Below, in pieces: positions 12,098-26,000 of a DNA stretch of 64,000 nt. The DNA lies in NCBI GenBank assembly GCA_015350385.1, contig WNKI01000002.1, positions 6,489,500 through 6,553,499 on the forward strand, written 5' to 3'. A program made the position numbers and the translations under genes. The notes beneath the pieces were generated by a model. That model was not told where the DNA came from. It worked only from the letters and a program-made list of their open reading frames with translations, and searched no databases. The DNA is from Aculops lycopersici (lineage: Eukaryota; Arthropoda; Arachnida; Trombidiformes; Eriophyidae). The first letter of the stretch is position 1. Every line of letters begins with the position of its first letter.

Positions 12098-12117
12098 NNN
12101 NNNNNNNNNNNNNNNNN
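12098..12117. other. Assembly gap (20 N)
   Basis: Exactly twenty N characters, the same length as the second gap at 47179-47198. This suggests a fixed-size placeholder rather than a measured gap. Confidence 1.
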
Positions 12118-15100
12118 CGTGTGCCTTGGCAGTCTTCAGGGAGCTCTAAGTGGAAGCCAATTGGCGAACTTGTGGCAAACTCCCGACGATTGGGATCCGA
12201 TTGCCAGTAGTATCCAATGTCCAGTTTTTTTCCCGCTCTCCTGGCTCTTGGGTCAGCAACCAAAAGACACGAAGTGAGCACAAGAATTTGAGCCGCCAGA
12301 CTCAAACAAGATCGATTGACCAACGTTTCATTAACATACAACGCGCAACGCGATAACGCGCGACAACCACCGGCCAAGACTGCAGCCACCGATAGCTACC
12401 AACGACCACCGACAGCTGAGAGTCGAGTGGCCACTGGCCAGCCAACTGGCCACATCACCAGCTAGCTGACACCAAAGTCTCCCATTTACTGCGACACTCG
12501 GGCTCGTGATGTTGGTTAACCAATTTGATGGACGTTAACGGCCTCCATTGGCTCGCGAGCTCGAAAGTTTGCTCTTCTCCCTTTTCCTATTTCTTGGCTC
12601 AACTTTCACTCGCCACCATCACCACGACCACCACAAGCTGACCCAAATTGATTGGCGGCCATAGAGGACGGCGGCGACGTTGTCGGCAAGTAGATGTCTC
12701 GAGTGGAGTTTTGCTGGAACTTGTGGCCGTCCATTGTGCTTATAGTCAGCCAGCCAGCAAGCCGGCCACTTGGCTCGATCTCACTGTCGACTCGCTGTCA
12801 TCTGTTTACGAGATTCAAGCGTCTCAATCTCGACGCGACTCGAGAGTCACGACGAGAGTAGCCTCATTCCTGCCGGAAGTAGATGTCGTCTTCGTCGTCG
12901 TCGTCCTTGTCGTCGATTTGAACCATTGTGTTGCATAACAACAATGGTCGTCGCTTTCGCGGCACAATGAGCGAGTCGCCAGCTTCATCATGTCGCCTGG
13001 CAAACTAGCCAAAAGTTGAGCCTTCAGTTGTTGGTAAGGGAGAGAGTGACGTTTTGGCTCGTTGCGGACGATGACGTGTCGTTCTAGTGAGTCAAACAGG
13101 CTGGCTAGCTAGCCAGCAGGCCAATCACATCCGCCAGCCCCAACATTCTATTGGGCCGAGGGGTATCAAAAAGAAGTCTTGTCGGGGAGTTTAGTTGGAG
13201 ATCGGTGCAACCAAATCAATCAGCTGACCGCCGGCCGCCTCGCGAGTCGCGAGCCGTCCAATCACATCCGGTGTCCTATTACCTATCAACCTTGAGTTCG
13301 TCGTCGTCGTCGTCCTCGTCCTTGGCTGGCAGGTTAGTCGTTAGTTGTGTTGAGTCATCCAGTTGGTTTGTTGCCTCATTTCTGAGGAGTAGCAATTATG
13401 CAATATCAGTGGATGTTTGGGTTTGGAGTGACTGAGGGGGGAGGAAAGCTCATCTCTAGTGGGGGTCGGCAGTGGTTCTGGTTCTGGAGTAGGCCAAAGA
13501 CTTGTGAGGATTTAGATAGAGAAAAGGTTGCAAGACTACAATCAACTATGCGAAACAAGTGGGATATAGATTGCTCGCTTGTTTGTTTGTTTGTTTGTGT
13601 GGGAGTTTACTGGAGGGGATTTAAAGTGTGAGCGGAAAACTTGAATGGCTTTCGCTATGTGCTTGTATGTATTTTTCAGCCAGGTACCTAGCGATCTGCT
13701 CCAATAGAAAACACTTTTTCCCCATGACTTCGATTACAATTCTTGTTGCAGATACACTTTAATACTAAATAGTTTACCGATCAGCTTGGATTTTTGGTTC
13801 AAATTTCCCTCGGCCAGTGCACTGGCCGCGGGCGAACAAGTTTGGTATCAGTAGCAAGTGGGCGTGTGCTCGCGATCGCCGCTAGTCTTTAGGTCTCGAG
13901 TTTAGTCTCAGATAAATTGTGTATTCAATCGCACGAGTTGTGGTCAGAAATTTTGCTAGAATCAAGATTCTGAAACCAACTGGCGCTGATACCGAGGCCA
14001 CAATTGACTCGGCCGCGTAAGCTTCCGTAATCTGGAGCATAAATTTACAAAGTCGCTTGGTGTGAGCGCGGTAGCCGCCACCAGGTGACCGAAATCCAGC
14101 TTCCATGTTTCAAAACCGTTGAGCCTCAATGGCGTTTCAACCAGTCAAGCGAGCAAGTGAGCAAGCAACGAAGGTCCCGATTCGCGGGGAAAGGGGAGAA
14201 AGAGGGACCCGCTGTTCGCTTAAATCTGATCGATTGGTTTGGGCGCCAAGTGGCTGACTGGTTGGCTGGCTGGTTGACTCGTGCGACTTCTAGTCGATCG
14301 GATCATTCAATGGCAGAGCGTAAGTGGGCACCGGCTGCTCACTGATCATTAAATTGCTCTTTTCGTTGCTGGCCAGGTGACTTGTTGTTGTTGGTGGTGC
14401 TATTGTCAGTGTCGCTGTGAATTTAGCAGCCACTTGAGCCGCTTGGCTGGCCATTGATCGCGCGTCTAAACTCGATTCAAGTCGCCAGTGAAGCTCTCTG
14501 CACGCCTCAACTCGAGCCGACCGAGCGACTGGCTGTCTGAATTGTAATGGTTGAAGTGGAGAGGTCGCGCTAGTTTTGGCCGCTTGAGCTTGCGTAATAA
14601 TCTCGGCCGCCCCCAAGACCGCCGCGCCGAGACCAAGATGCTAGCTGCCACTCTTGTGTGCTTGACTAGTGGGCGGGCTCTGTTATGTGTTTGCCCAGCA
14701 AGCAAACGATCGATCCTCTCACTTGAGTTGCAGCTTTTGCCTCTTGGAACCGCAACGAACCGATAGCCAGCGGCGAGCGCGGGATCAGCAGCTCGGAAGA
14801 GCGACCAAAGTGGCCGGTCGGTTGCTTGCGGGTTGCCCGAGTTCCTCTGGCCGGTTACTGGTGTGCCATGCTAGCGGACGGGCGGGCGGGCGGGCCGAGC
14901 GAGTGAAGATTTATGTTTGTCCGGCCAAATAATCTGGCATCGCTTTCGCAGCCGACAGACCGAGCAGCTGGCCAGGCCAGGCCAGCAACCACTCCTGCTT
15001 GCGCGCCGAGCTCGTTTATCGTCATCATCTCGACGGTCTTCTGGGCTTGCTTGGCAAACGCTCCCGAGACGACGATGATGCTGCTGCCGCTGCATCGAGA

Positions 15101-18100
15101 TCGAACCAGAGTGGCGCGGCGGAAATCGCAGGACAGTCTGATGGAAGATGGCAAGATGGTACCGCGCGTCGAGCAAACAGTGGTGTATATACAGGATAAA
15201 GGGCTGATGAGCCGAAATGGAAGTGGAGCCAACAACACCACCAAACTATCGATATTGCTCTTGACTCCCGGCTCTCGATTGCAATTGCGCAACGTCTCGG
15301 CTAGCAACCATCGCTAGCTCCAAGTTAATACGGTAACCACTACCGCCGCCGCCACTACTCTACTCGCGCTCCTCATCATGACAAATCCTCGCTTCCGGTA
15401 TGCGTCAGACGACACGAGAGCAAAGCGACAACATATTTCGGCGTGCCAGTCGGGCGGTAAATCAAGCCAATGGACCGACAGGCGTTGATAGCTCCGCCGC
15501 TTAAGTGTACTCCAATTTCGCTCTCACTCTCACTTCTTCTCTCACTCTTATTGTCGTTTCTCTTCTCAAGCCAAATGCAATGAGCGTCCGTGGGATAGAT
15601 ACGAAATGAGAGTATCGAAGTTGCGAATCGTGATCTTTGATCTAACCCGTCGAGATGCCCGAAAGCTGATATTGTCAATCTGTTGATCAGCAGCCGACAC
15701 CTCATGCCCTTTGTTAAGGTGTAAATGAATTCAATGACTCAAAGGTGAGACCTCTAGAATCGAGATGCGACCACTTCCGGTTGCATCTACTACCCCCGAT
15801 GCTCGTTGGCATTCTCCCTCTTCGCTATTCAATTATGGGAATTATTTGTAGCTGGAAACAACTTGCCTTCGCTCAAGTCTTCCGGTCTCAGGAAGAGAAG
15901 CCGCAGGTTGCGATCAATCCCGCGCCGCAGTAATAAAATTTTAGGACTAGAAAGTAAGCTTATAGAATAGCCATTACCAAATTGCTTCTGTCGTTGCATC
16001 TCTAGAAGTGTCAGTGCCATTTCTCGCTGGCGGTAGCCACTCGAATCTTTGAGATCTCAAACGGGTTGCAACGCGAGTTTTTGAGCTTGAAAGCAGCCCA
16101 CTTTAGCTGAAACTCAACCTACAAGAGTTTGAAGTGGGGAGAGCAGGGCAAAAATTGTGATGACGCACGACAATCCCCTTGAGAGGCAAAGTGTGACTTG
16201 CTCGCGTTGGGCCATTAGCGCCACGATGGCTTAAATTTTGATTGAATGTCGCGCGCTCCTCTCGCGGCTCCCAGAGCAAAACCGTCGACACCTTACCGGA
16301 AGCAAGCGAGTTGATTGCAGGGCGAGCGAATGGCGGCTTCCGGTGTTGAAAGTAGCACTCGCTTTTAAGAGCATGAGCTGGCTCAAGTTTGCGCTCTCAA
16401 GTCTCGGGTTTGGGCTACTACTTGCGTCTCCATTCCACTCTCCTGATTGAAATGTCGCCTTCGCTTAGGTAAAGTGATCCAACTTTTCACTTACGCAGGC
16501 AAATAATCGAGACTTCCGCAGCCAGTATGCTGCTAACGAGTTTACTACGTTGCTCGGCCTCCCTTCTCTCTCTCTCTCTCTCTCACTCTCTCGCTGCAAC
16601 TCGCAGGAATTCAATCGAAAAGTGCCACCATCTTCTATGCTTCCACTTCAAACTGGTGGCCAACAAAAGAAGTGGAACGAGCAACGGCGCAAGTGGCATC
16701 CAGTGGCCTAGTTTGAGTTCAAGTTTGAAGGCATATCAGTTTGGCCAGATCGCTGCATGAGTTGGTCAAAGTCCAACTTGCAATGCCAGTCATTGGCCAT
16801 TTCAAATGGGCGCCTCGCTTTTCATCTCTCACTCATCCCTAGCAAACGCGCCACTTTTGAGGCAACCACCTTGCGTCGCTCATGCAGGCAAATTTGGTCT
16901 GTCTAGAGGAAACTCAACGGAATAAAAGTGAACTGGAACGACTTGAGCGGCAATAAAATCGACAACACGAGCAGCGGCAGTGGTGAAATTCGATCACCAC
17001 TTCCGGTGGCCATAATTTTCCTAAATTCTTACTCGTTTTGCGCTCATTGTCTTCGTCTTGTTGTTGTTGTAGTTGCTTATATTTTCAAGGGTTGAGTTTG
17101 CGGCTGCCAACCAGCCAGCAAGCCAACCAACCAACCAACCAACCGACAGGCGGACTCTTCGGGTGATTGTGTCGCACGAGGAAAAGTTATGGCCACGCGG
17201 CGGAATGTTGCGGTCAAAAAGGAGAAGAAAGCAAACTAAACGAAGCTAAAGCCAAACAAACGCCATCCGTTTGCCTCTTTGCTCAGTGGACCGCGAAGAC
17301 GGGAGAAAAGGAGCAATACTTTTGCTCTCAAACTCAGCTCGCTGGCCAGTTGAAAAGTTGAATTAAATTGTAAACTTTTGGCCAGCGACCTCGACGAAGA
17401 CCAGGACGACGAGTAAGAAAATATTTTGCTTCTATCAACTCAAGCAGTTGCGTGCCCCGTAGACATGCAATAGTTTAGTCGGTTGGACTCTCAAACTTAT
17501 AAGAGAGATGAAGGTATAGACTCGTTCGCTGTCAGAATCAGCCTCAGACTTGTCGTCGGCTAAAACTAGAATTGCAAACTGGAACCAGAGAACCAGAGTG
17601 AAAGTGAGAGAGAGGGAGAGAGAAACGAAGACCAAGAAAAGATGCTGCCGATTATTTGAGACTCTCTCTCTCTCTTTCTCTTGCGTTTAGTATAGCTTCG
17701 CTTCAAGACTTGAAAAGAGGAGTAGGCGGCAACGACGGCGACCAGTGAAATGAAGCAACACGGAGTAGAGAGAAAAGGGAGGAGTTGAAATGTAAAGGAC
17801 AACATTGGAATTTATCTATCGCTTGCTCTTTATTTGCACTCCTACTCGAGTTTCTTAGTGTTAGATCATCGGCCACTAGAGTGGAACTAGCGCTCGCACG
17901 ATTAAAATCCAGCGGCGCGCCTAGCGACTTCCGCGCTGACAGCCTTCTCGAGTTGAGTGGGCGCCTAGCGAGCTCCGCTTAAAGTTTAAGTCTCACTCGG
18001 TGGCTCACTCTTTCACTTACGAGCAAGCGAGACAAACTGGCCAATTGGAAAAGGAGAATCGAGTTGCGTTTCGGTGGGTTCCCTCACGTTGAGCTCATTG

Positions 18101-19039
18101 ATGAGTCGCCTCTTGTCTGACAATCTATTGAATATAATCAGCATGACGAAACCAGTGGAAGCCTACAGAGGGAGAGAGCAGCGGCAAAAATAGAGCAAGG
18201 ATGCGTCCGGGATCCAATCAGCCAGCCGGCTAGTCAAATGCACGCCAACTGGTGGCCCTACGAAACAAATCGCAACGAAAAGGGACGAAATGGAACCGGA
18301 GTCCACAGAGTTAAAGTCTGTGAACTCTGACTGCAGATTCGGCCAGCAATCTGGAAGCGGAAGCACGGCGCTCGAGAGTTCAGTTGGCGGATTATAAGTG
18401 AAGGCCCAATAGTTGGTTTGATTATTATTCACAGTGTATGTATGTATATTCAGAACGAGTGCTTATTTCTTATACTTATGCTTATGCTTATATATCCATC
18501 TCCTCGTTGTCTACTCATTATTGCAACGTCAGTTCAGTTGCTCACTCACTAGCTCGCTCGAAGAAATAGAGACGAAAATAGAGTCCCCCTTCTGCCAGCT
18601 TAACGGTTCATTTCACGACTTCCGGTTTGTGAACGATCTATTTTAAGTACGTGCCTCCAATTGAATCGAATGGCGGTGACGGTGGCGGTGGTGACGGCGA
18701 CGCCGCATCAATACGAGATTCTCTTAATTAGTTTGCTCGCTTCCAAATGAAACGACCGCCACCTAGGAGAGTTGCAGGTGAATCGGTGATAGTTTTCTAG
18801 CTAGAAGCTCTGGTATTGATTCAAATTCAGGCGCGGGAAGTTAGCTGCGAGGAATAGGCACGAATAGAAGGAACAATAACAACAATCGCAAACAACAGAC
18901 AAACTAACTAACTATCAGACCAAACAGTGAACCCATCGAATTTGGGCGCCTAGAAAGTCCATCAATCTTCTCTCTAGGCAACATCATCGGAGCTCTCAAA
19001 TTTCTAACCCTCGAATGACTCGACGGTTAGTCATTTGAG

Positions 19040-19105
19040 TGCTAGCCATTCGTTCATTCGTTCATTCGTTCGTTCGTAGGTTCGTAGGTTCGTTGGTCCG
19101 TTGCT
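19040..19105. repeat. Degenerate (ATTCGTTC)/(GTAGGTTC) tandem repeat
   Basis: Imperfect 4-8 bp units of the type ATTCGTTC then GTAGGTTC. They resemble the GGTTC words seen at 2262-2296 and the CCGAA array at 9191. Non-coding. Confidence 0.6.
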
Positions 19106-20167
19106 CACTTAGTTTGATGCATTTCCGGCCAAGTGGGCGGCGGTAACTCGGCGGTCGCTTGCCAACAACGAGAAGCGGCGGCGGCGGCGATTTGCTTGAG
19201 TCTGAGCACTAGACAACTGCCAACTTTTCGATTCAGTTTAGCCCAGTTCAGTTCAGTTAGTTTGGTTTAGTTGGGCTTCAGCTCTGTCTTTGGAAGGAGC
19301 GCAGCGTCAACATAAAAGTAACAGTAGCAACAACGAACCGATGAAACTCAATCAGCGATATTGAGTCTCTTGATTAGGTGGCCAGAAGCCGCAAACTGAG
19401 GCACAAATTTCATTATGCCGCCCAAATTCTGTGTGTGGATGTCATGTTTTTCCACAATTCCGCTACCACCACCACCATCATCAACCGAAAACAACGGAGC
19501 CGCTTTGTGGCAATGGCAGCTCTGGTTGCGGTTGCGGTTGCGGTTGTGGCTGTGGATGTAGTGTGAGGTTAGCCGCAGCTCTGCAACCCGAGAGATCACG
19601 GCAATGAGAGCGGAAGAGGGAAACAATGTTATCAAACTAACGGGTGAGGAGAGCGGGAAAAAAGTTGATGTCAAAAATTGAAAACAGAGTTACAAGTCGG
19701 GCGACCAGAGGCAGCGGCGGCGGCGCCAAGCTAATCCCGCCGGTTCCGGTGTTGGGAGGCATCGATTGTCATCGTGGCTGCGGTTACTCTCGCCTTTTGC
19801 CATCTAGTCAGCCCGCCGACCAGACAACCAAGCTGCTCACTAAACTCGGCCAAACTCTCTGGATGCTCACTCTTTTCGAAAGGCCGCAGTTGCATCAGCG
19901 GCCTTGTCGATGGTGGTGGTGGTGGTGGGTGTAGTGGAAGTGGTAGCGGCACTCAATATACTAGACATCGGTGCCAGCTGGTCGGCTAACCAGAGAGCGA
20001 CGCCACTCCATCTATTCATCCGGCTGGTCGCTAGGTGCACAGTGGTTGTCTAGTGCCGCTGATGCCAGTCAAATCTTTGGTCAAGGACCGTCACCGACCG
20101 ACCGAGTGACTAGCCAGTCAGCCAGGCGAGCAACCAAAAAACTAACAAGCAAACTACCGCTACCAAC

Positions 20168-20193
20168 AACAACGACGACGACGACGACGACGC
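20168..20193. repeat. (ACG)n trinucleotide repeat
   Basis: A run of ACG/GAC trinucleotides in the intron, similar in type to the longer ACG array at 47199-47222. Confidence 0.75.
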
Positions 20194-22229
20194 CGAGATT
20201 GACTCGAGCGCCTGGGGCAAACACAAAGCGGCGGCGGCGACGGCAATCGCGAAAGTGTTGTGGTTGCTCTAGGTTATGTTGGGTTACGTTGGGTTTCGCC
20301 GCTCGGGCGCCGCAAAAATCAACCTTCACCTCAACTTTGGCCAGAATAAAGGCGCGGCAAATTTTTCTCGTCTACTGCTCAACTTTGGTGTCGAATTTGC
20401 CCCTCGGCGACAAACAACTTTCTGGTTTGGGTTACAAAAATCCCATCACTCGATTGCTCTACTTTACTTTGCTCTGCTTTAGTTGGCGAGTTAAACTAAA
20501 CTACCAACTAAGAGTAGCTAGCTGCTAGACAACGACCACCACCACCGCGACAGTATCCAGCTAGTGGATACATTTTCGGGATTGGATAGACTCAAATAAC
20601 AACTCAAATTGAGCATCGCTGGCAACTCAATTGATTTTGCGCCTCTCACTCGCTCTTTTGCTCACCCGCCCAGACGGCCAATAGTCTGGCAGGAATCGAT
20701 AAGTAGGCTAAAGTGGACGGAGGACTAATTTATGCAAAGTTCAGGCGAATATTTCGCCGATTGTCTGACCCAATTTTGTTATTGTCGTTGCTGCTGTATT
20801 TGATCTCGTTGTTTTTCGTTATGCCTCAATTTGATCGCCTGTCATTGGGTCGAATTTTTCGTTATTCTCCGACCGACTTTTCCCGTTTTAAGCCAAGAGA
20901 AAGCAGACAAGCAAGAAGGCGGCGACAAAATGAACAGTTGAAGTAAAAGTTAATTTCCCCTCTCTTCTCGTTGTCTTGAACGAAGATTACAAAGTTGACC
21001 GGAGGAAACGTGCTGCCAATTTGAAGTGGCCTATTAGTTGTGACAACAACGACGACCACGGCTGTTGCTATCGCCATCGTCTTCGTTGCTAATCCAGACC
21101 GACGATTATGTTGTACGCTTCCGAGAACTCAATTGTCGAGCTGAAGTTTGTTGGCGGGGTTAAAGTAAGGAGATGATTCAACTGCTAGGATGCTCGCTTG
21201 TCTGAAAGTTTTCCTCCGTCATGCAAAAAGAAGTTGCAATGCAAACTCTCAAAGATGCAATTGGGTGGCCGGTGGTTTTGCATGCTTCCGTTGATTCTCG
21301 TTCAATCTAAAATCTAAGCTAAAAACCACCAAGTCCATTTTGGCAAGCTAGAAGGTTTGCTTTTATTGCAAATTGTTGTTGTTATGTCAGATTCTATGTC
21401 ATGTTTTATTCCATTTTATTTCCCACTCCATTCCATTCTGTTGCAAGTTGTCGTGTCGTTGTTGTTATATGCGAACACACATCCTCTCAAAAGCCAGTCA
21501 AGCTGATACTTCGAGTGCTAGCCAACAATGTGAATTACTGCCCGAACCGGAAGTTCAAACTCAACACCCCTCCTATGGCGGTGAGTGAGCGAAGGAGTTT
21601 GGTGGTTGAACCATGGTCCGAGAAGAGCCGATTAGCGGCGGCCAATTGTAATTTGACTGATTTTGCTTCAGCGACCGGCGCGGCGAGCCACCAAACTAAA
21701 GCCAACTGGACTATCGCGCACCGGAAGCCATCAAGTCGCGTGTTGTTGGGCGGAAGTGGATGCGGATTTGTGAGACATACGCACTTTCCGTGTTGCGACC
21801 AAACTGGATACGGGACGAGCCTGAATTAGGCACCAAAATGCTCAATGCTCACAGTGGTGGTGGTGGTTGTGGTGGCAGTGTCTCACCTGCACGTGCAACA
21901 AAACAAAATGGGAAGCCACCAACAATCAACCAAGACCACCACTGCTTTTATACACAGTGCAAATTGTGCGCCTCTCTTTTTACCGTCCCTTTCTTCGGCT
22001 CCTCTCTTTTGTCCCAAACTAACTCTTTCTGAAGGGATTAGCGGGAGGAAGACCAGCGCCAGGTGAGGTACCTGCGCTGGCAGCCAGTGCGATTGGCCCC
22101 GGCGATTAGAGAGACACACGCCGACAAAATGATCATGACAATTGTTGGCTTTATTCTCTCGTTGCCAAGGATGCAGGCAGAGCTCAAAACGCTTTAATGC
22201 AGCCTTGGAATCGGTAAGAGCAGCAATGG

Positions 22230-22290
22230 TGACAACAACAACAATAACGACTATAACAATAACAATAACAATAATAGTAATAATAATCAG
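22230..22290. repeat. (AACAAT)n simple repeat
   Basis: AT-rich tandem AACAAT/AATAAC and TAA units about 460 bp before the next receptor exon. Non-coding. Confidence 0.75.
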
Positions 22291-22746
22291 CGATCTCAAT
22301 TAGGTGCACCTCGAGTTGGTTTTTGCCGTCTCGCCTTGTCCCCTAGCTTCTCGAAGCGACGCCCAAATGGAATTGAATTATCCGCAACTGAGATGCTAAT
22401 ACTTCCGATCAGCACCGGGAAACACCAAGCGGACATCAGAGGCAATAATGATCAACCTAAGTCAAGCGCCGGAAATGAAATGTCTCCAGCTCTCCCTCTC
22501 TTTCTCTCTCTGTTCCGGATGAGTCCGAAAGCAACGGCAGCGTCGTTTTTGTTTACTGTCTTCTTCTCGCACCGGAAGTCAACCCAAACGAGAAAACAAT
22601 TTCTCTGAACCACCCACCCGAGAGCCACGAATGTCGGCGTTCGAACATAAAAATTAATTTCTAGATTCCATTTCCCACATTCAATATCAAATCAACTAAC
22701 TGATCCTCACTGATTCCATCCAAAAACAATAAAATCATGATGACAG

Positions 22747-22948
22747 GCCCTTTGATGTGCGATATTTGGCTCGCAATGGACTATTTGAACTCAAATGCCG
22801 CAGTTCTCAACATGCTAGTCATATCATTCGATAGATACTTTTCCGTCACCAGGCCACTGACCTATCGGGCCAAAAGGACAACTAAACATGCCATCCTAAT
22901 GATCTCATTTGCTTGGATCCTCTCGCTGACCATTTGGACTCCAGCAAT
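22747..22948 (+). CDS. mAChR: Muscarinic acetylcholine receptor, exon with TM3-TM4
   Basis: The acceptor ACAG|GC completes the Gly codon started at 9404. The exon encodes PLMCDIWLAMDYLNSNA, with the conserved extracellular Cys and the ligand-binding Asp of TM3 (LAMDY). It continues with the DRY motif in ISFDRYFSVTRPLTYRAKR and TM4 (ILMISFAWILSLTIWTPA). It ends at AAT|GTGAGT (donor at 22949) in the middle of an Ile codon. The DRY context FSVTRPLTYRAKR is characteristic of muscarinic rather than other aminergic receptors. Confidence 0.96.
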
Positions 22949-23078
22949 GTGAGTAGAATTTTTTTTATAATTAGACTGCGAGTTACTATGCGAATAAGAA
23001 AATTGACTGACTTTTAAAAATCTCTTTTCTCATGTAATACATAATATATAACATAAATACTCACCATAAACAAATCAG

Positions 23079-26000
23079 TATCACCTATCCCTACTATAAA
23101 GGCCGCACTGTTCAGGGGACGGACAAGTGCGAGATTGAATTTGTCAAGGCCAATACCTATTTAACATTTGTTACTGCCATTCTAGCCTTTTACATTCCAG
23201 TCATCATTATGATCTATTTATACTGGCGCATTTGGTTGGAAACTAAGAAGCGTTATCGAGACTTGACCACATTGTTTCTCGTTTCCGGTGTTGGCGCTGC
23301 AGCGCCAGCCAGAGGCAAGCAACAGCAGCAATTGCCCCAGATTAGCAGCAATAGTTGCTCATTTATCACGGGACACCAGCAATCGAGTAAACCAATTCAG
23401 CACCACAGCCTCCAATCGGCGCCCATGAGCTTGCACTACCGCGCGGCATCCTCCAGGTCGCCGCTAATGGGTTCAAAGAAGCGACAGCAAGGTTTGCTTA
23501 CTTTACCAATGAATCAATCGCGCAGCTCCTCGCCAAGTGGCGAATCTACCTCAGCTAAAAAGGTTGTACAACCAAGTCAATTGAATGAAACAACATCAAA
23601 ACCAAGTGTCTCAAGTATTGAACCACCAAGACCGTCCATTGGAAATACCACCACCAATACCATTACAACTACCGCCAACAGTGCAAACAAAAACGATTGT
23701 TCAATTGATGGTACCTGCAAAAACTCATCATCTGGTGAGACAACAAACAAGTTTGGTTGCAATCAGAATAGCAAAGGCAAATTAATTAACTCAACTTGCT
23801 GTTGTAAACCAAAGAGTTGTACGGCATCAATGCCGAGAAATTCCAATAGAATTAGTTGCATTAGTTGTGGCGAAGGCGGTGGTCGAGGTCGAGTGATGAA
23901 AAAGTCGCCTAGGTCGAGTATGAAGTATAAGGTGATATCGGGTGCTGCCAGTTGTAATTGTCGCCACCTGCTGAGTTCGAATGAGAATTTGTGTCGCTTA
24001 AATAATCAAATCAACTCTCAAATAACCGATCGTCAGTCCACTGGACTTGGTTGTCCACTTACGTCCAAGAGTCAAAAGATTTCGCCAACTAAAGCAACTC
24101 TAATCATGTCAGTTGACTCGCTAGTTGCTGAGGCTGAAGTTGATATGAAAAATCGCCAAGCTAGCGAGAATAACCTGGAATTAGCATTGGAATCGTCACC
24201 GGAAAACGAGAGAAACTCGCGTTCGAGTTTAGGAAGAAGACACGACCATCATTCTCATGGTCATCATAATCACAATCATAACCATGGACAAAATCACCAC
24301 TATTCCGGTGGTCAACAGGTGCACGGTCATCATCATAATCACCACAACCATAATCACCACAATCTTAGCAACCACCACCACCACCACCATCACCATCACC
24401 ATCATCACAGTCACAGTCACAACCGGAAGCAAACGAACTGCCCCGCCCACTCACACTCACACCACCAACACCGCCACAGGTCATCTTTGAATCAAGCTAC
24501 CAACAACAACAACAATAATGATTATAATCACGAGCAAAAGGCGATCGACTGGCAGGCGCTTGTGTCGAGTGGTCAGCACAAAGTGTATCCAACAAAAAGC
24601 GCGCAACCACCTGCTTCTCAGTCGAATTTAGAATGTCTTATTAACGAGCTTCCACCGCCACCAGCAAAGTTTCTCGACGATTTTCCCTCGGCAGTTACAA
24701 TCGATTTGGACAAAGCGAACACACAGACCTCATACGCCTACCAAATGATGATGCTGGCTAATGATAAGCCAAAGCAAATTACAAATGATAGCAATTCAGT
24801 GCTTGTCGTTGACTCGGCAACATCGCCGATTGAGTTCTCCTCGTCGCCTAGGAGCGACGAGGATTTGAGAGAGGATTGTGAGACTAGAATCACGGCAACA
24901 GGCGAAAGGTTTAACTTTGAGTCAAATGACCCAAAAACTTTGACTCTATTCGGCAAGGAAAAGAATAAGTCGTCACAGAAACAGATCAGGCAAACGACAA
25001 TCTCATTAAATTGCCGCCACTGTCGCCAACATCTGTTGGCTCACTCGTGCACCAGACCTTCGAGTAGATTAAGCGGAAGTCATGGTCATGGCCACGGTAA
25101 TAGCGGAAATAGCAGTAGCAGCAACAAGTGTTGCTCTGCCGCCATCCTCGCCCACGACGCCGACTGTCGCCTGTGCAACCCACGCAACGAGCTGTCGCAG
25201 CACCGGAAGTTTTCGCCAAGATCGGCGCGCGGTTGTCCCGAATGCGCGAGAGCTAGCTCCTCGCGAGAGTTTAAGTCTCAATCGCCAAAATCGCGGGCAA
25301 ATAACTCTATAAACAAGCGAGAAGAAGTGAAAACTACTAAATGTGATTTAGAGCCAGAAAATCAAGCAACTATCACGACTGACAAAGACTTATCTGGAAA
25401 GCTACCCATGCTTAACGCACTGCAACCCAAAGTATCCAACATCACAACAACCAACAACGAGTCGGATAATCTCTCGGTTATTGACTACGCGGCACTCAAG
25501 CAGCAGCAATCCGTCGAGTCCGATAGGTCAATCTGGACTCAGCAATCTAGTCGTGGGAGTACATCGCAGCCGGAGAGCTCAGTTGGAGGGAGTAGCAAAC
25601 GAGCTAAGAAGGCTAAAAAGTTTAGTCAGAAGCTGACCTTCAGCGACATTCTAGTTGAGAGCAGTAGCCAGCAAACGGTACTGTCACAACAACAACAACA
25701 GCAGCAGCAGCAGCAACAACAACAACAACAACAACAAAACCAAGACAGCCAACCTGTAACCATAAGCGGTGAGCAATACGGTTGCGGAAGCGGAGGTGCA
25801 GGCAAAGACTCATATAAAGGTCAGCATCCGATCTTAGCGTTGAACGACAGCATGACCTTCATAGGAGGCAACCACGATCTTGGCGATACAAACACGCCGC
25901 CGCTGTCATCGTCGATTGTCCAACAATCACATCAAACTCGACTCACTGATGCTGTTGGCTTGCCACTATCATGGTTGGGACATATTTTGCGCTTTGGAGG

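Larger units (their letters stand above)
9405..22746 (+). other. 13.3 kb intron of the muscarinic receptor gene
   Basis: It is bounded by GTAAGT at 9405 and ACAG at 22743-22746, and the flanking exons join in frame as ...NYWPLG|PLMCDIW. Several open frames above 100 codons exist (for example 14855-15307 on -, 19971-20528 on +, 21401-21829 on +). They are low-complexity, overlap in multiple frames and resemble no family, so I do not call genes. The intron holds an almost perfect 31-bp hairpin (11498-11567), a 20-N gap (12098-12117), several microsatellites, and CCGGAAGT/ACTTCCGG at 10790, 11792, 12873, 15773, 16999, 18618, 21547 and 22572. Confidence 0.8.

Noticed and set aside
14855..15317. 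Overlapping ORFs of 101-150 codons on both strands
   Set aside because: Open in several frames at once because of GC-rich, stop-poor composition. No domain and no similarity. They lie inside the receptor intron.
19971..20528. 185-codon + strand ORF in the intron
   Set aside because: Contains a Thr run produced by an ACG repeat, and the rest looks random. Competing frames are equally open.
21401..21829. 142-codon + strand ORF in the intron
   Set aside because: No recognisable domain; overlaps other open frames; no ATG-context or codon support.
22044..22075. Short hairpin with CCAGCGC arms
   Set aside because: Only about 11 bp with a bulge; such stems are expected by chance in 64 kb.
24229..24490. 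Met/Val- and Thr/Ile-rich ORFs on both strands
   Set aside because: Shadows of the His-rich tract in the receptor loop.
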